Shown here in pieces: positions 1 through 12,217 of a stretch of DNA of 64,000 nt (positions within the stretch are counted from its first letter, which is position 1; every line of letters starts with the position of its first letter). The translations under genes and the position numbers were made by a program. A model generated the notes under the pieces. It made no database searches, was not told where the DNA came from, and saw nothing but the letters and a program-made list of their open reading frames with translations. The DNA comes from Sphagnum magellanicum. Taxonomy: Eukaryota; Streptophyta; Sphagnopsida; Sphagnales; Sphagnaceae. The stretch spans positions 496,001-560,000 of the forward strand of contig CM038923.1 in NCBI GenBank assembly GCA_021904315.1, read 5' to 3'.

Positions 1-312
1 AAGGGTAGTTCTCTCTCTCTCCGCGCTTCGGAATTTCGGGACCTCGGTTGTCGTTCTTGGGCCCTCCATTTGTAAGCACCTGGTTTTGCGGATCTGGTTT
101 GGGTGGTGTCTCTCTCTCTCTCTCCGCGATTGGGGGACCTTCAGGACGTCGGTTGTCTTTCTTTTGAGCCCTCCATTTCTGAGCACCTGGTTTTGCGGAT
201 CTGGTTTGGGTGGTGTCTGTCTCTCTCCGCGATTGGGGGACCTTCAGGACGTCGGTTGTCTTTCTTTTGAGCCCTCCATTTCTAAGCACCTGGTTTTGCG
301 GATCTGGTTTGG
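1..312 (+). repeat. Tandem ~105-bp repeat upstream of the helicase gene
   Basis: About three and a half copies of a 103-107 bp unit lie head to tail. The landmark CCTGGTTTTGCGG recurs at 79, 186 and 289, and each unit contains a CT dinucleotide run, a GGGGGACC-like segment and GCCCTCCATTT. The 107-to-103 bp period change is explained by a shorter CT run in the later copy. The array enters from the window edge, so its full length is unknown. It lies about 800-1100 bp before the helicase start codon and probably forms part of the promoter or leader. Confidence 0.9.
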
Positions 313-376
313 GTCGTCTCGCTCGCGGCGCTTGGGACCTGACGTGGGCGCTTCTTCTTCAAGCAATTCGTGCTTT

Positions 377-390
377 TAGGGTTAGGGTTT
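377..390 (+). promoter_or_regulatory. Telo-box (TAGGGTTAGGGTTT)
   Basis: The sequence TAGGGTTAGGGTTT contains the plant telo-box (AAACCCTA on the opposite strand). This element is common near transcription starts of plant genes for translation and RNA metabolism. Its place just after the tandem repeats and before the presumed leader of the RNA helicase gene fits a promoter-proximal role, which is inferred. Confidence 0.5.
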
Positions 391-601
391 CGTGGTTTGC
401 TTGCTTCACTCGTAGCCACTACTGCGCGGAGTCGCATTTGCTCTCTTGTTTGTCTCTCATCAGAATTCGGGGAGCTTCGGTTATCTTCTTCTGTGCTGTC
501 AAAGGTGATGAATTCTCCGAATTTTCTGTCCCGGATTCCATGCATTTCCCCGGAATATTTTTGGTGCTTTTTGAAAGATGTTTGAAGATGTCTTTCAGTT
601 T

Positions 602-1102
602 GTAAGATCTTCGAGGTTTTACACTTGGAAAGAAGCTTCTGGAACTTTTGGGTGCAGAGTTTTATTAGTTGGCGTCAGGAGAATGTAAGAGGATTTTTTG
701 TTTCGGTGTACTGATGTTTTGATAAATGCTTTTGTGCATATGTCTTTGAGAAGGTGTTGATCTGTGGCGTGGATCTTTTTCCTTTTTTTGTCTTTCGGGG
801 GTTGGGGTTGGGGTTGGGGTTTGGTTTGAATTAGGATTGCTCGCTGATTTCCTGTAGCAAAATATCGAGGCGTGTGCAGGCAAGGACGGAAGAGACCTGA
901 TGATATTTTGAAGAGACGAAATAGGGTTGGAGGAGACCTTGGGAATCGAGGTCTGTACGACATAGTGGCAGAGAGTGGTGTTTCTAGGTTTTTGGAATTT
1001 GGAGCGTGTTTTTTGGAAGATGGCGAATTGAAGTTACGGAGGAATTTTGCAAATGTGTTTCTTGGTCTAGAAATGTTATGTGCGATTATTATTTCGTAGC
1101 AG
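602..1102 (+). other. Probable 5' UTR intron of the helicase gene
   Basis: A strong donor (GTAAGA) begins at 602. A plausible acceptor (CGTAGCAG) ends at 1102, just 27 bases before the first in-frame ATG. Stops occur in all frames between. The donor choice is inferred; another GTAAGA lies at 686. The segment contains the G-quadruplex motif at 797-819. Confidence 0.4.
797..819 (+). promoter_or_regulatory. G-quadruplex motif in the helicase leader
   Basis: Four runs of four or five guanines are separated by TT loops: G5-TT-G4-TT-G4-TT-G4, on the sense strand. This is an ideal quadruplex sequence, identical in form to ciliate telomere repeats. It lies upstream of the start codon of a DHX36-related helicase, in the leader or its intron. 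Confidence 0.75.
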
Positions 1103-1129
1103 GTGGTCGGAGGATCCTTTGCCGGATCC

Positions 1130-4100
1130 ATGTTGGAAGTTTGGGCGTTAGCAGCAGCACCCATCACTCCTCTATATGCAACAACAATTTCCTTTGCAAG
1201 GTTGCCGATCTTTAGGTCAAACCTGCAGTCGTGTACGATGCTCAGGGCGCTTCGGTTGCATTCTCAGAGACGGCTTCTAAGAAGAGCAGACATCAGACAT
1301 GATCTACGGATATATAAGCAAATGGAGGCCACGAGATTTCCAGCAGAAAGCTATGAGCCCTCTGTGTCACAGCAGGAGCTTCCAAGGATGGAAACATTAT
1401 CACGAGGAGCAACCAGCTCAGGAGTGAAGGATCGAAAGGCTGTGGGACTTCAGGCCTTTCGGAGCTACTTCCCTGCTACCCATGCCTCCCTTGTGGATCC
1501 ACCTTTCCGGAGGTTTAGAAAGGAGCAGGATCCTCTGGGCAGGCGAACAAGGGTTCGATCCTCAAACCTCAGTAGCAAGAGAAGGGTTTTCAATGATGCA
1601 GGGCCTGTACTTCATGCCCGTGATCTCTCATACTACTCTGCAGAGCAATTCTCTGATGAGGAATCTGCAAACTTTGAGGAGGATACTTCCACACCCTATT
1701 TCGTAGACCTTGAGGGATGGAGGTGGCGACTCCACCGGTTTGCAAAGAATGAGAGGGAGCACGAAATTGTGACCAAGGATAAGAAAGATCGACGGGATTA
1801 TGAGCACATTCAGGTTATTGTGAAGCAATTGGGTCTTCACTCCCAGATGTATGGGAAAGTTGTAGTCATCAGCAAAACTCCCTTGCCTAATTACAGGCCT
1901 GACTTGGATGATCGACGACCTCAGCGCCAGGTAAGGGCCCTTATTTATCTTTCCATTTCAAGTTTCTCCAAATTCTTCAATTTTTTGTACCTGAACTCCT
2001 TGAGACCTTTCCCAGCAACATCCTGCTATTGTCAAATCTGCCCTATTTTAGTGTATTTAGATGACCATTGTTAGGTGCAAGCACTCAGCAATGATCTTCC
2101 AGAATCCTACAAAATGGAAGAAATCTTTCATGGTGGAAGCACATATCCTCTGAAAATTAGGGGAGATTTTGATGCCAGAGAAGGGTAAGGCTCTTGACCT
2201 GTCCTTGTTTTTGGTGCCCCTCACTTGGGCTACTACCCTTGTGCCTAGGCACCTGAAAACAAGGAAGGGCCTCTGGCCTTACCATTCTCCTATATGTAGT
2301 GACAGAGAAATAGGATGAGGCATTGACCTGAGAGCAAATTGCTTGACTCCTGCAGGTATCTTTCCCAAGTCCTGTGCAAAAAAATGTTGATTCCACTCTC
2401 AAAGAGTATGCATTCCACAAGAAGCGTCAGCTTGAGGCAGGAGGTGGCTTGCAACAGAAAGAGTTCCTGACAGATCCACTATTTGACACAGAAGCCAGAG
2501 ATGAACTTGATAGGGTTCTACAGTTCAAGAATGAGGACAGGATGGCTGAAGAAGAGCTTCTTGTAAGACGGAACAGGCAGTTGCGCAACAAACAGAGAAG
2601 CTGGCGGGAGTCAAGTGAGGGAGAGAAAATGCTTGCATTCCGAAAGACTCTCCCTTCATATAAAGAGAGAGATGCATTGCTTGCTGCCATTTCCAGAAAT
2701 CAGGTATATGATTGTCCACTGTCCTCATTGCCAGATTATGTTTATCTGCAGTTTCAGTTCACATGATCCCATTTGTCCATGATGCTGCTGACCTAAGAAT
2801 AGAGAGTACATATTGTGGAGTTGAAGGTTTCAGAGACTGGTAGGCTGCCAATACTGAGTCATGTCAATGTTGCAGGTCTTGGTAGTGTCGGGGGAGACTG
2901 GATGTGGGAAAACAACTCAATTACCACAGTATGTTCTTGAGTCTGAAATTGATGCTGGGCGAGGAGCCACATGTAACATTATATGCACACAACCACGACG
3001 AATTTCAGCTGTCTCAGTGGCAGAAAGGGTAGCAGCAGAGAGGGGTGAAGAGATTGGTGAATCAGTAGGCTATAAAGTGCGACTGGAGGGCATGAGGAGT
3101 AGAAAGACTCAATTACTGTTTTGTACCACTGGCATACTCCTGCGCAGGCTTATGAGCGACCCAGAGCTGAAAGGAGTGAGTCATGTGGTGGTGGATGAAA
3201 TCCATGAACGGGGGATGAATGAAGACTTCTTGCTTGTTGTGCTGAAGGATCTTCTTCCACATCGGCCTGATCTCCGTTTGATTCTCATGAGTGCAACTCT
3301 TAATGCTGAGCTCTTCTCTTCCTTTTTCAAGAATGCTCCTATGATCCACATCCCGGGTTTCACTTATCCTGTTAAATCCCACTTTTTGGAAGAGGTCTTG
3401 GAGATCACAGGGCATAGGCTTACTGCATCAAATCAGATCGATGACTATGGCCAAGAGAAAATCTGGAAGATGAAGAAACAGTATGTATCCAGTCGCAAGA
3501 AAAACCAGCTGAACAGTTTAGTAGAAGATGCAATGGCTGATCATGATTTCAGCGAATATACCAGTCGTACTCGGGACTCCTTAGTGTGTTGGAATCCAGA
3601 CAATATAGGGTTCAACATGATAGAGAGAGTTCTGTGTCACATTGTAAGGCAGGATCTAGAGGGTGCAGTGTTGGTGTTCATGACAGGGTGGGAGGATATT
3701 TCTGCCCTTATGGAGCAGCTTCAAGGTCATCCCTTACTAGGAAACACCCAACAAGTACAGCTGCTTGCTTGTCATGGCTCAATGCAAACAGCAGAACAGA
3801 AGCTCATATTTGGACATCCGCCTCCTGGAATCAGGAAAATTGTCCTTGCAACAAACATGGCAGAAACAAGTATCACAATCAATGATGTTGTGTTTGTGGT
3901 AGATTGTGGGAAAGCTAAGGAGACATCATATGATGCCCTGAACAATACACCATGTCTCTTACCATCCTGGATTTCTAAGGCTTCAGCTCGGCAGCGGCGA
4001 GGACGCGCAGGCAGGGTGAAGCCTGGGGTGTGCTACCACTTGTACCCAAAAGCAGTGTATGACGCTTTTGCAGAGTACCAACAACCTGAGCTCCTTCGCA

Positions 4101-6095
4101 CACCCCTCCACTCTCTTTGCCTTCAGATCAAAAGCTTAAAGCTTGGCAGCATTGGTCAGTTTCTGTCACGGGCATTACAACCACCTGAACCTCTTGCAGT
4201 TCAAAATGCCGTTGAGTTGCTGAAGACAATAGGAGCACTTGATGATCATGAAGAGCTAACCCACCTTGGGCAACATCTTTCTCTTCTTCCAGTGGAGCCC
4301 AAGATAGGGAAAATGCTGATCATGGGCTCTGTTTTTGGATGCCTAGATCCAGTGCTGACAATTGCTGCAGGTCTTGCAGTTCGTGACCCTTTTGTGACAC
4401 CTATGGATAAGAAAGAGCTTGCTGAGCAAGCCAGGTCTAGTTTTGCAGGGAATGATTCCAGTGACCATATTGCTCTAGTGCGTGCCTATGAAGGGTGGCA
4501 AGCAGCAATGACAAGGGGAAATGCTTTTGATTATTGCTGGAGGAACTTCCTCTCATTTCAGACATTGCAGGGAATGAACTCTCTTCGGCGTCAATTTGCC
4601 AGCCTTCTCACAGATGCTGGATTCTTGGGCAGTGATACAGGTCAAGTTAATGCATATAGTGATGATCGGGATCTTGTCAGGGGTGTCATTTGTGCTGGCA
4701 TGTTCCCAGGAGTTGTGTCTGTGTATCAGCGGACAAGGTATGTCATTGAGCTTGTCTCTCTTTATTGCTTGCAGAAAGGAATCTTTGGAGCTGAAGTTCA
4801 GGGAGCAGTGCATGCTTCCAGTGCATGAATGATTGCTCATTGGATGCTCCAAAACAAACACCTGAGTGTCTACCCTTACTGTATACATTGGTAGTGCCAT
4901 GAGTTTATGGGAGGATCTGTGTCACTGAAGTATGGACATTTGTACTGAGAGAAACTCAGACCTTGCAACTCAGAGACTCAGATCTGGCTGATGTAATTAC
5001 TTTTTCTTATTTTTCAACAGATCAACAACATTCAAGACAATTGAAGATGGGCAGGTATTGCTGAACCAAAACTCAGTGAATGCCAAGGATTCACAGCTCT
5101 CATATCCCTGGCTCGTCTTCAATGAAAAAGTGAAGACAAACAGTGTGATGATTCGTGACTCTACTGGGGTTTCTGATTCCATGCTTCTCCTCTTTGGCGG
5201 TCAGGTAACTGCGCATGCACATTATTTCAGATCCTTCCACATATACAATGTTGTTTGTTTCACTGAAGTGTTGTTGACCCTTTCTGTTTATTGGGACCCC
5301 ATGTACTTTTGCCAGTCACTGACACAAATTTCAAGTCCCAGTATACTGCTGTTGTACTTCGTTTCAGGTTGGGTCTGATGGGTTCTTTCTAAATGGTTTC
5401 TGCAGAAAGTTTCAAGCCTGTGCCTGAACTGCAATGAGCAGCATTCTAATAATCCATGGAGAGAATCTTCAACACTAATTGCTATTTTCTAGGCCAAGTT
5501 GCACAAACCTGCTCAATTCTCATACATGTTGTGTGCCACTTTCATTTTCTGGGTGCAGCTTAATCCTGGAGGTCAACCTGGACACTTGGTTATGCACAAT
5601 GGCTACCTGGAGTTTTTCATGCAACCAGAAGTTGCATCAATGTATCTGAGGTTGCGGAATGAGCTAGATGAGCTGCTTACAAAGAAGCTGGAAAATCCAG
5701 AAGTAGATATCTTTGATGATGGCAGGCTACTGATGAAGGCAGTCTTTGATGTATTGGAGGCAGATCGCTGTGAGGGGAGTTTCACATTTGGTCGTAAGGT
5801 GAAAATCCAGCCATCAATGCCAAAGCCAATGGACGTGACAGATGTGAAGGGATTGCTGCAAACACTGATGATGCGGGCTGGAAAGAAAGCCCCACAGTAC
5901 CGGACACGAATGGTGAAGGGTCACCAGTATCAATCTTCTGTTGAGGTGAAGGGCAAACTATTCACAGGTGATCCTGCACCTAGCAAGAAACAAGCTGAGA
6001 AGAATGCAAGTTCACTGGCTCTTGAGTACCTCACAGGCCTCTCAATGACTAAGAAAGAGCGGATGGCTAAGGACCGTGACAGTCTAAGATTCTGA
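1130..6095 (+). CDS. DExH3: DEAH-box ATP-dependent RNA helicase, DExH3/DExH5 group (DHX36-related)
   Basis: Five coding exons, joined in phase: 1130-1930, 2356-2703, 2876-4737, 5021-5204 and 5559-6095, giving 1243 aa. The order is an Arg-rich N-terminus that may be a transit peptide, a conserved region ending in [14 protein letters not shown] (about 254-267), then the helicase core. The core shows GETGCGKT (389-396, Walker A), DEIH (490-493), SAT (522-524) and QRRGRAGR (756-763). HA2/OB-fold regions follow, with [15 protein letters not shown] in exon 4. A double-stranded-RNA-binding-like domain lies near 1163-1225. The protein unwinds RNA, and DHX36 relatives resolve G-quadruplexes. The first ATG is used; Met37 and Met65 ([14 protein letters not shown]) are alternative starts, and the second resembles the N-terminal motif of plant DExH3 proteins. 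Motifs are intact and the gene looks functional. The substrate is inferred. Confidence 0.93.
2211..2300. repeat. Dispersed repeat copy in helicase intron 1
   Basis: The segment shares an ordered set of blocks with 8170-8260: a GCCCC-CACT block, a CTAC block, GGAAGGGCCTCTG and TTCTCCTATA. The two copies have diverged and the family is unknown to me. It lies inside intron 1 (1931-2355) of the helicase gene. Confidence 0.4.
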
Positions 6096-8753
6096 ATGGA
6101 CAAGACCAGAGAGTTCAGCTTATCCCAATGCTTGCAAAAGTGGCAAGCTGAAATGCACCACGCATTCACCAAAATTTCCCAGAAGTTCACAAACATGGTG
6201 TAGGACAAATTGATGAGGGGAGATCATGAAGACAGACTTTCTGTTTGACCATGGAAGATAAAAACATGCGCAATTGACCAATTAATCCAGGTAGTTGGCA
6301 GTAAAGATGTCCTTGAATTGTGAAGGGCAAGCATGAATGGTGATGCCTATGTACACAGATTAATACACTGACCATGCAGTCGTGGGGGGCTAATACTGAT
6401 CCCTGAAATTGGATTCTCAACCAAGGAGGCCACATCCAGTGGGATTATGTTACTAATTCTATGGTATGACTAAATTAGTAGATGTGATTAGTAGGTGGAT
6501 GGATACCTTTGTCTCATTGATGGCCTATGGAATTTGTTTACTGATTTCTGAGTGGTATGATGATGTTTCTGGAAATACCTCCTGCCCTAAAATCTTGCCA
6601 TTTTTCAAGAGTGTGGCCACAAACATTCTATGGGAAAGAGGTCCTTGCTCTCAGACTGAGAATGATCCACTGTGAGTCTCCCTGCCATTTCACAGGTCAG
6701 TTTTGCCACTTTTAGCAGATTGGTTTCATCTTGATCTTGTTCAGTTTTTCAGACTCCAATTGTCTAAAAACCCCTTGAATTCTTCAAGTGTGGAGAAATG
6801 TTTCATGATTGAAGTGCATGATTGCAGTGGACTCAAGAAAAACTGTAATCACTGGATAGCAACAAGGCCTATAGCAATTGGATATGCTGACTTAGGCCTG
6901 TTGGTTCAACATATTCTTTTAATGTGCAAATTGACCAGAGCTTCCACTTGCTTAACAAATGTGGTCATGGATTCTGACAGGGTTTGGTGCTCTCACTCTG
7001 CCCCCAAAGGCTGTTGGGTCATTTTTGGTCAAGGAGAGGATAATGCGGTAAGAGTCTTGGCTGATTCTTGATCTCCATTTTCAGGACATTTTCATGCAGA
7101 TACACATTTTGTTGGTGGGGTTCCTGGTGACAAAGTCATAAGAATTCTATGCACTACAGTTTTGACTTAGATTTGGTAGATCCACATAGAACATGAATCA
7201 AGTTGGAAGTTAGCAGGGTAGAGATTGGCTTGTTTTGTGAGAGGCAAACATTGCAGAATTAAGACTCTTACGATTCAAACTTTGTGCAATGTCACTATAG
7301 AAATTAGGTTTGGGTTCTGAGCAGGCCACAGTGAATCGGAGGACTTTTTGAGCCTTATTCAGGGTGAAGAATTCAAGCATTCAATTGTCCACATTGGCTC
7401 CCAACCTTTGCATGCCCACTTTAGTTGAAGTTATTGAACTTTTTAATGTGAGTTTTGCATACCTGCAATTTGCTTTCCTGTCATTTATTTTTGTGTGTCT
7501 TGGCCCTGCTGAACTTTGACCATCAAATGCACATAGTGGAGTCATGTTAGCAGGTTTGCTATTTTTTCTGTAGTTTTGGGTATTTCTACTCAACATTAGT
7601 CCTTTGAAGGGCAATAAAGTAGTTTCTGACCATGAAATCTAGAGCCAGGCTCATGAGAGGTGTATAACGGGCTTGAGCTGGAGTATATTTGAAAATCCTG
7701 TGGCAAACATGTGCAATTAACTTCAATTTGGGTTGGTAAAAAAATTTGAGTGTTGTTCAGGAGTGTGCCTCAAAGTGAAGATCTGATTTATAGTGTAAAG
7801 AGGTATGCACTCAGGCTGAGCTTCAGAGCACTAATAAAGGTCTTCTGGACATACATGGTGATGCTCCAAAGCATATACATGTGTATTAGGTGTAACTGTG
7901 TAGCAGAAATCAAGCAACCATTTGTTTGCTCACTGCACAGGAAGTCTATCGCTGAAATTGTGAAGTTACTCAACCACCTGCTGAAAGGTTCTGTCTCATG
8001 ACTCAGACTGCTTTAACCTGTACCCCCAGGCTGGTGCAATTGTTTTCCAAGTAGAAAGACCACTAGCCTATTCGAGACCAAATCCACCCTTCCAGAAAAC
8101 CTCTGCGATTCCATTCATGTGTTTGTATTCCAAATTATACCTGAGTGTACCTCAATTGGGGTAAAAGAGCAGCCCCACTGGCAGATATAAACTACCGGCC
8201 TTGGGCACAGATCTCAAATCACGGAAGGGCCTCTGCTCAGGTCCTTCTCCTATACATTTAATTGTTTATAGTTCGAACTTCAGGATAGGGAAATAATTTG
8301 TACACTATTTTGAATGTGGTACACACTAGTAAATGTAGAAGACAATAAATGAACAAAGGGTCCTTATTGCAGAAAGTACAAAAGTACCATATTTTCCTTT
8401 TTTCCTGAGTGCCCATTTTCCTAGCCAACATGTCCAGACACATTTTGGTGCTGCCCAGTCCTATTCAACACAATAGAGTCATAATAGGTGTTAACTTTCA
8501 GTGATCCTTGGAGGACAATGCAAAGATCATCGATTTAAGAAATGGTGTATCACATGATGTTTCATTGCCTCCTATTGTAAGAAACCCATGACTTTGTGCA
8601 ATGGATGTCTATCATTGACACAACTCTGATTTCACTTTCCTTACTTCATGTGGAGGTCATTTGGAGGGCTTGCTTCACAATAGTTGTCAAGATGGTGCGT
8701 AGTTGGTCAAGGAAAAACATGAAGAAGGCACAAAGCTCCTTTAATAAGGACGT

Positions 8754-8808
8754 CATATCCTTGTCCCAAATTCTGTTGGAGTTGCCAGGTGTTTGGGACA
8801 AGGATATG
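8754..8808. repeat. Perfect 17-bp inverted repeat with 21-nt loop
   Basis: CATATCCTTGTCCCAAA (8754-8770) is exactly reverse-complemented at 8792-8808. The intervening 21 bases would form a hairpin loop. No gene flanks it closely. It could be a small foldback element or the remnant of an inverted duplication. Confidence 0.85.
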
Positions 8809-10640
8809 GATTCAATTTATTAGGCACATGGCTTTTTGCGATTACCGTTCTATAACTTGGCATTTGTTTTTATTTGTCTCTTATTGGTGTTTGGTATTGC
8901 CACCTTTTTAGGTGGGGACCATGGATAGAGGAAGTGAAAGGTAGGTTATGTAACAAGGGATTAAGGAAATACAAGATTTTTTCCAAACATAAGTTCTTGA
9001 GCAATAAGTTTTTTCTCTTCTAGCTTTAATACAACCCTCTTTCCCAAAAGCACATTCTTTAAAGTTTACTTTCAGGTGTGAAGGGGCTATGCACATGCAA
9101 TATTTTGCCCTTGTGCTTCTTTTCCTTACCCTGGCCTCATTTGACACCATTATCACCTTTCAAGCCTTAGATCTTAATTCAAATCGATTTTCTTCTATTG
9201 ATTAAGTAATATTTCAAATTTGATCAAAAACTTTAATTTTCATTGATCCCCTTCATTTAATCAAGAGTCCTTCAAAATAGTTACATTTGAATCAATTGTG
9301 TTCACACATTGCACACAATCATATTCATTGTCAGATTTTATGTGTTCTTACATATAGTTCTTGTTCATTCCAAGGTTTCAATATGTTGTGACATCATGTT
9401 GTCAAAACCCTAAATAAAAGAATTGTCAAGAAGGAAGGAAAGGAAAGGAAAAGACATAAAAGTTTTGGTTTGTGCAATGTAGTCATTGAGAGATTATCAG
9501 GTTTCATGGCATCAATCCTAAAGCAAGGAAAGCCCATGTTGTGATAGAATGGTGGCTCATTGCAAAAGATGCAAAAGTACAAAAACTAGTGGGTCAAGTT
9601 GTGGATAACTGATTATTATTGTCTTGTGGTGAGCTTGATTTCTGTAGTATCTGATTGGATTAAACAGTTGACAGTGCAAAATAATTATTAAACTGTATTT
9701 TGGCATATATTAAAATATTTTCCAAGATGTTTTAGCTTGCAGTATTTTGGCATGAATGATGATGTCAATTATTTTTCACTCGTTTGGTACATAACATATT
9801 CCATTCATTATATTTGTTGATTCTTGTTTGTATTTTCCTTGATGTTTCTTGATTTTTAGCTGTCACCCTTTGATTCACTGCCATGTACTTCAAAAGACTA
9901 AAAATTGCAGTAGAATGCATGGAGAACTTGGAAGCACAAGACAACGATATCTACCAAACATGTGCACCCATAATATCCCATTGTTCACCAAACTTTGAAG
10001 CCATATTATTAGTCAAGTGGAGCATGTGCAACTGTGATGAAAAAGAAAAAGATGAACATGCTAATGACCAGGGTTTATCATAAGTACATATCCAAAACCT
10101 TTTGACATTGAGCAACTCAAAGTTTCAAATTTTGGATTTGGGCAATGAATTCATTAAACTATCAGCAATACAAAAAAAACAAACAAATTACCACCAAAAC
10201 TGATCAAGTTCTAAGATAGTGTGCACATGAATGCCTTGTAACCTTTTCAAAAAGACATTGTAAGGTGAGCATGTGTGTTTGTTTAATACTACTGAAGCAG
10301 CCTATAACAGCAGACTCTCTCAAAAATGTTTTTTTCCATTTCTTTCCCTGGAAGCTTGGTGATGTAAATGTTGGTATTTATGATTGAGGACATGTTGCTT
10401 GCATATCTGAGGAGTCATCACCCAACTACGAGTTATCCAAACAAAGAAAGAAGTAACTTGAAAAGGAAGAAAGAAGTCAATGAAAGTAGTATCTTTAATG
10501 GATAGGCCTAGGGGATGTGCCAATTCAGCTCAAAATGAAACTTCATGGTCACTAGTGTGGCTTGTGCTGTTGGCCCGAGTGTGACCTGGTTATAATGTGG
10601 CGTTGACACAGCATTGCGAGGTATACTTATATCCCATTGC

Positions 10641-10945
10641 AAGATCTTTCCAACAACACCAAAGGCACATCACAATTCCGTCTACTTGAATTGAATGGTA
10701 GACATTCAAGTGTTACCACGTCCTCGTCAACTGATTTTTCCTTCCAAAACCTGGTTTTTTGGAATTTATTTGAATTTTCAGTGGCAGAAATCACTTAAAA
10801 ATCAATATCTCCCACATTCTGAATCCAAATCTTACCAAATAAATTCCACTGATCCTACTCATCAAGATCTTTCTAACAACACCAAAGGCACATTCCAATT
10901 CCTCTGAAAATTTCAGCTGCAATTTAATTTAATTTTCAGTGAAGA
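10641..10945. repeat. Diverged direct repeats
   Basis: A ~39-bp block beginning AAGATCTTTC (10641) recurs at 10864 with about three changes. A second block (AATTTATTTGAATTTTCAGTG near 10765) recurs near 10922 as AATTTAATTTAATTTTCAGTG. The interleaved order suggests an old duplicated, partly deleted repeat rather than a gene. Confidence 0.6.
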
Positions 10946-12217
10946 AATCATTCAATATTCAAGAACTTTTGCACCGCAAGTCCAAACATCATGGAATCAA
11001 GCCCATTCACCCCTCCTTGTTGAAAGCTTTTCAAAGACACCAAGAATACGATCTGAAGCATCCCAGTGCAGTGGATCTCATAACTACAAAACAAAACAAA
11101 CCAAACTACCTTCCTTCATAGATAGATTGATGTAAGGATAGCTCCTTTGTGAAAAATGTTGGTTTTGTAGTTGTAGTTTGGTGAAATACACAAGAATACA
11201 TGTTGGACAACTTGCGCTGAGTTGGGTTTCAGCTTTCAACATATGTAATGAATAAACAACTTGTCCATCCAGTCAGACCCCAGTAGAATAGCATTATTTT
11301 AGGTTCATAGTCTTTGGAATTTAGAACATAAACTAGATGAACAAATCAAATTCATTTCCTCTCTATGATTGACATATGTTCACAAACAGATTCTATTCAA
11401 ACGAAAGATTTACAAGTAATCAATCAATGACTCTTCTCATGAGCTTTAGAGATTATGCACCATGCTGCAAACTCCAATCAAGCATGGAGGGGTCAAAGGA
11501 AAAAAGAGGGATTGATGCCAATCAATACAGCTGGAAGACAATAAGGGACAATGATCAATGACTGTGTGCAGACAAGAGTACATATATTCAATACACTTCT
11601 AAAAACTACCAATGAATATGGCAAGAAAATCAACAGAAAAGATCCAAGGTTGACACTAAAAACACATTGAATATGAATCCCTCAGAAATGTTCATCTTAC
11701 CTTTCTGTTTTTGGAATAGTTACTAAAAACCTATTGGCTTCACCTTCCAATTATGCACATATCTCAGGTGCAAACCTTCTTCTGGTTGAAGGTTGGAAGC
11801 ATCTGTAAAAAGAAAAACATTGCAATTTCACATCTGTTGAGTTTAATTGTTAAGATTTGGGGTTTCTACAAGGACTTCATCTCTATTGGGTGATGTGTCT
11901 TATGGTTGAAGATGGGTACGCTATTTTTGCAGACAATGATGGCTAATTTTGTTACACATAGTTGGACCAAATCCAGATTATGTGTGTGCATCTGTACCTA
12001 AACATAAGACTGAAAAGAGCTCTGGAATTAAGGAGATAAGGTACTCTGCACATTTATTTTCATGATCAAATACACATGTTTTTCACAGATGGATACTGCC
12101 CTCTTGAAGTCCTCCTTGTGCACACACATCTAAGGGGTTCAATCTTCCAACAGATTTAAGACCCACAGGAGCAAGCAAAAAACATCTGCAGAGATACCGG
12201 AATGCAAAAGGGACCAA

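Larger units (their letters stand above)
6096..12217. other. Helicase 3' flank and intergenic spacer
   Basis: No open frame with recognisable content was found; the frames up to 122 codons look random. It presumably includes the helicase 3' UTR at its left end and the 3' UTR of the minus-strand MESD gene at its right end. It also holds a dispersed repeat copy (8170-8260), a perfect short inverted repeat (8754-8808) and a pair of related direct repeats (10641-10945). Confidence 0.6.

Noticed and set aside
1103..1129. Upstream in-frame extension of the helicase beginning at GTG
   Set aside because: A standard ATG lies at 1130 and a probable splice acceptor ends at 1102, so the extension is UTR.
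619..1167. 182-codon minus-strand frame opposite the helicase leader
   Set aside because: Antisense to G-rich and T-rich leader sequence, low-complexity (QPQPQPQP) and no family resemblance.
6466..7071. Open frames of 69 and 122 codons after the helicase
   Set aside because: Composition is like the surrounding 3' flank, with no domain, splice continuity or family resemblance.
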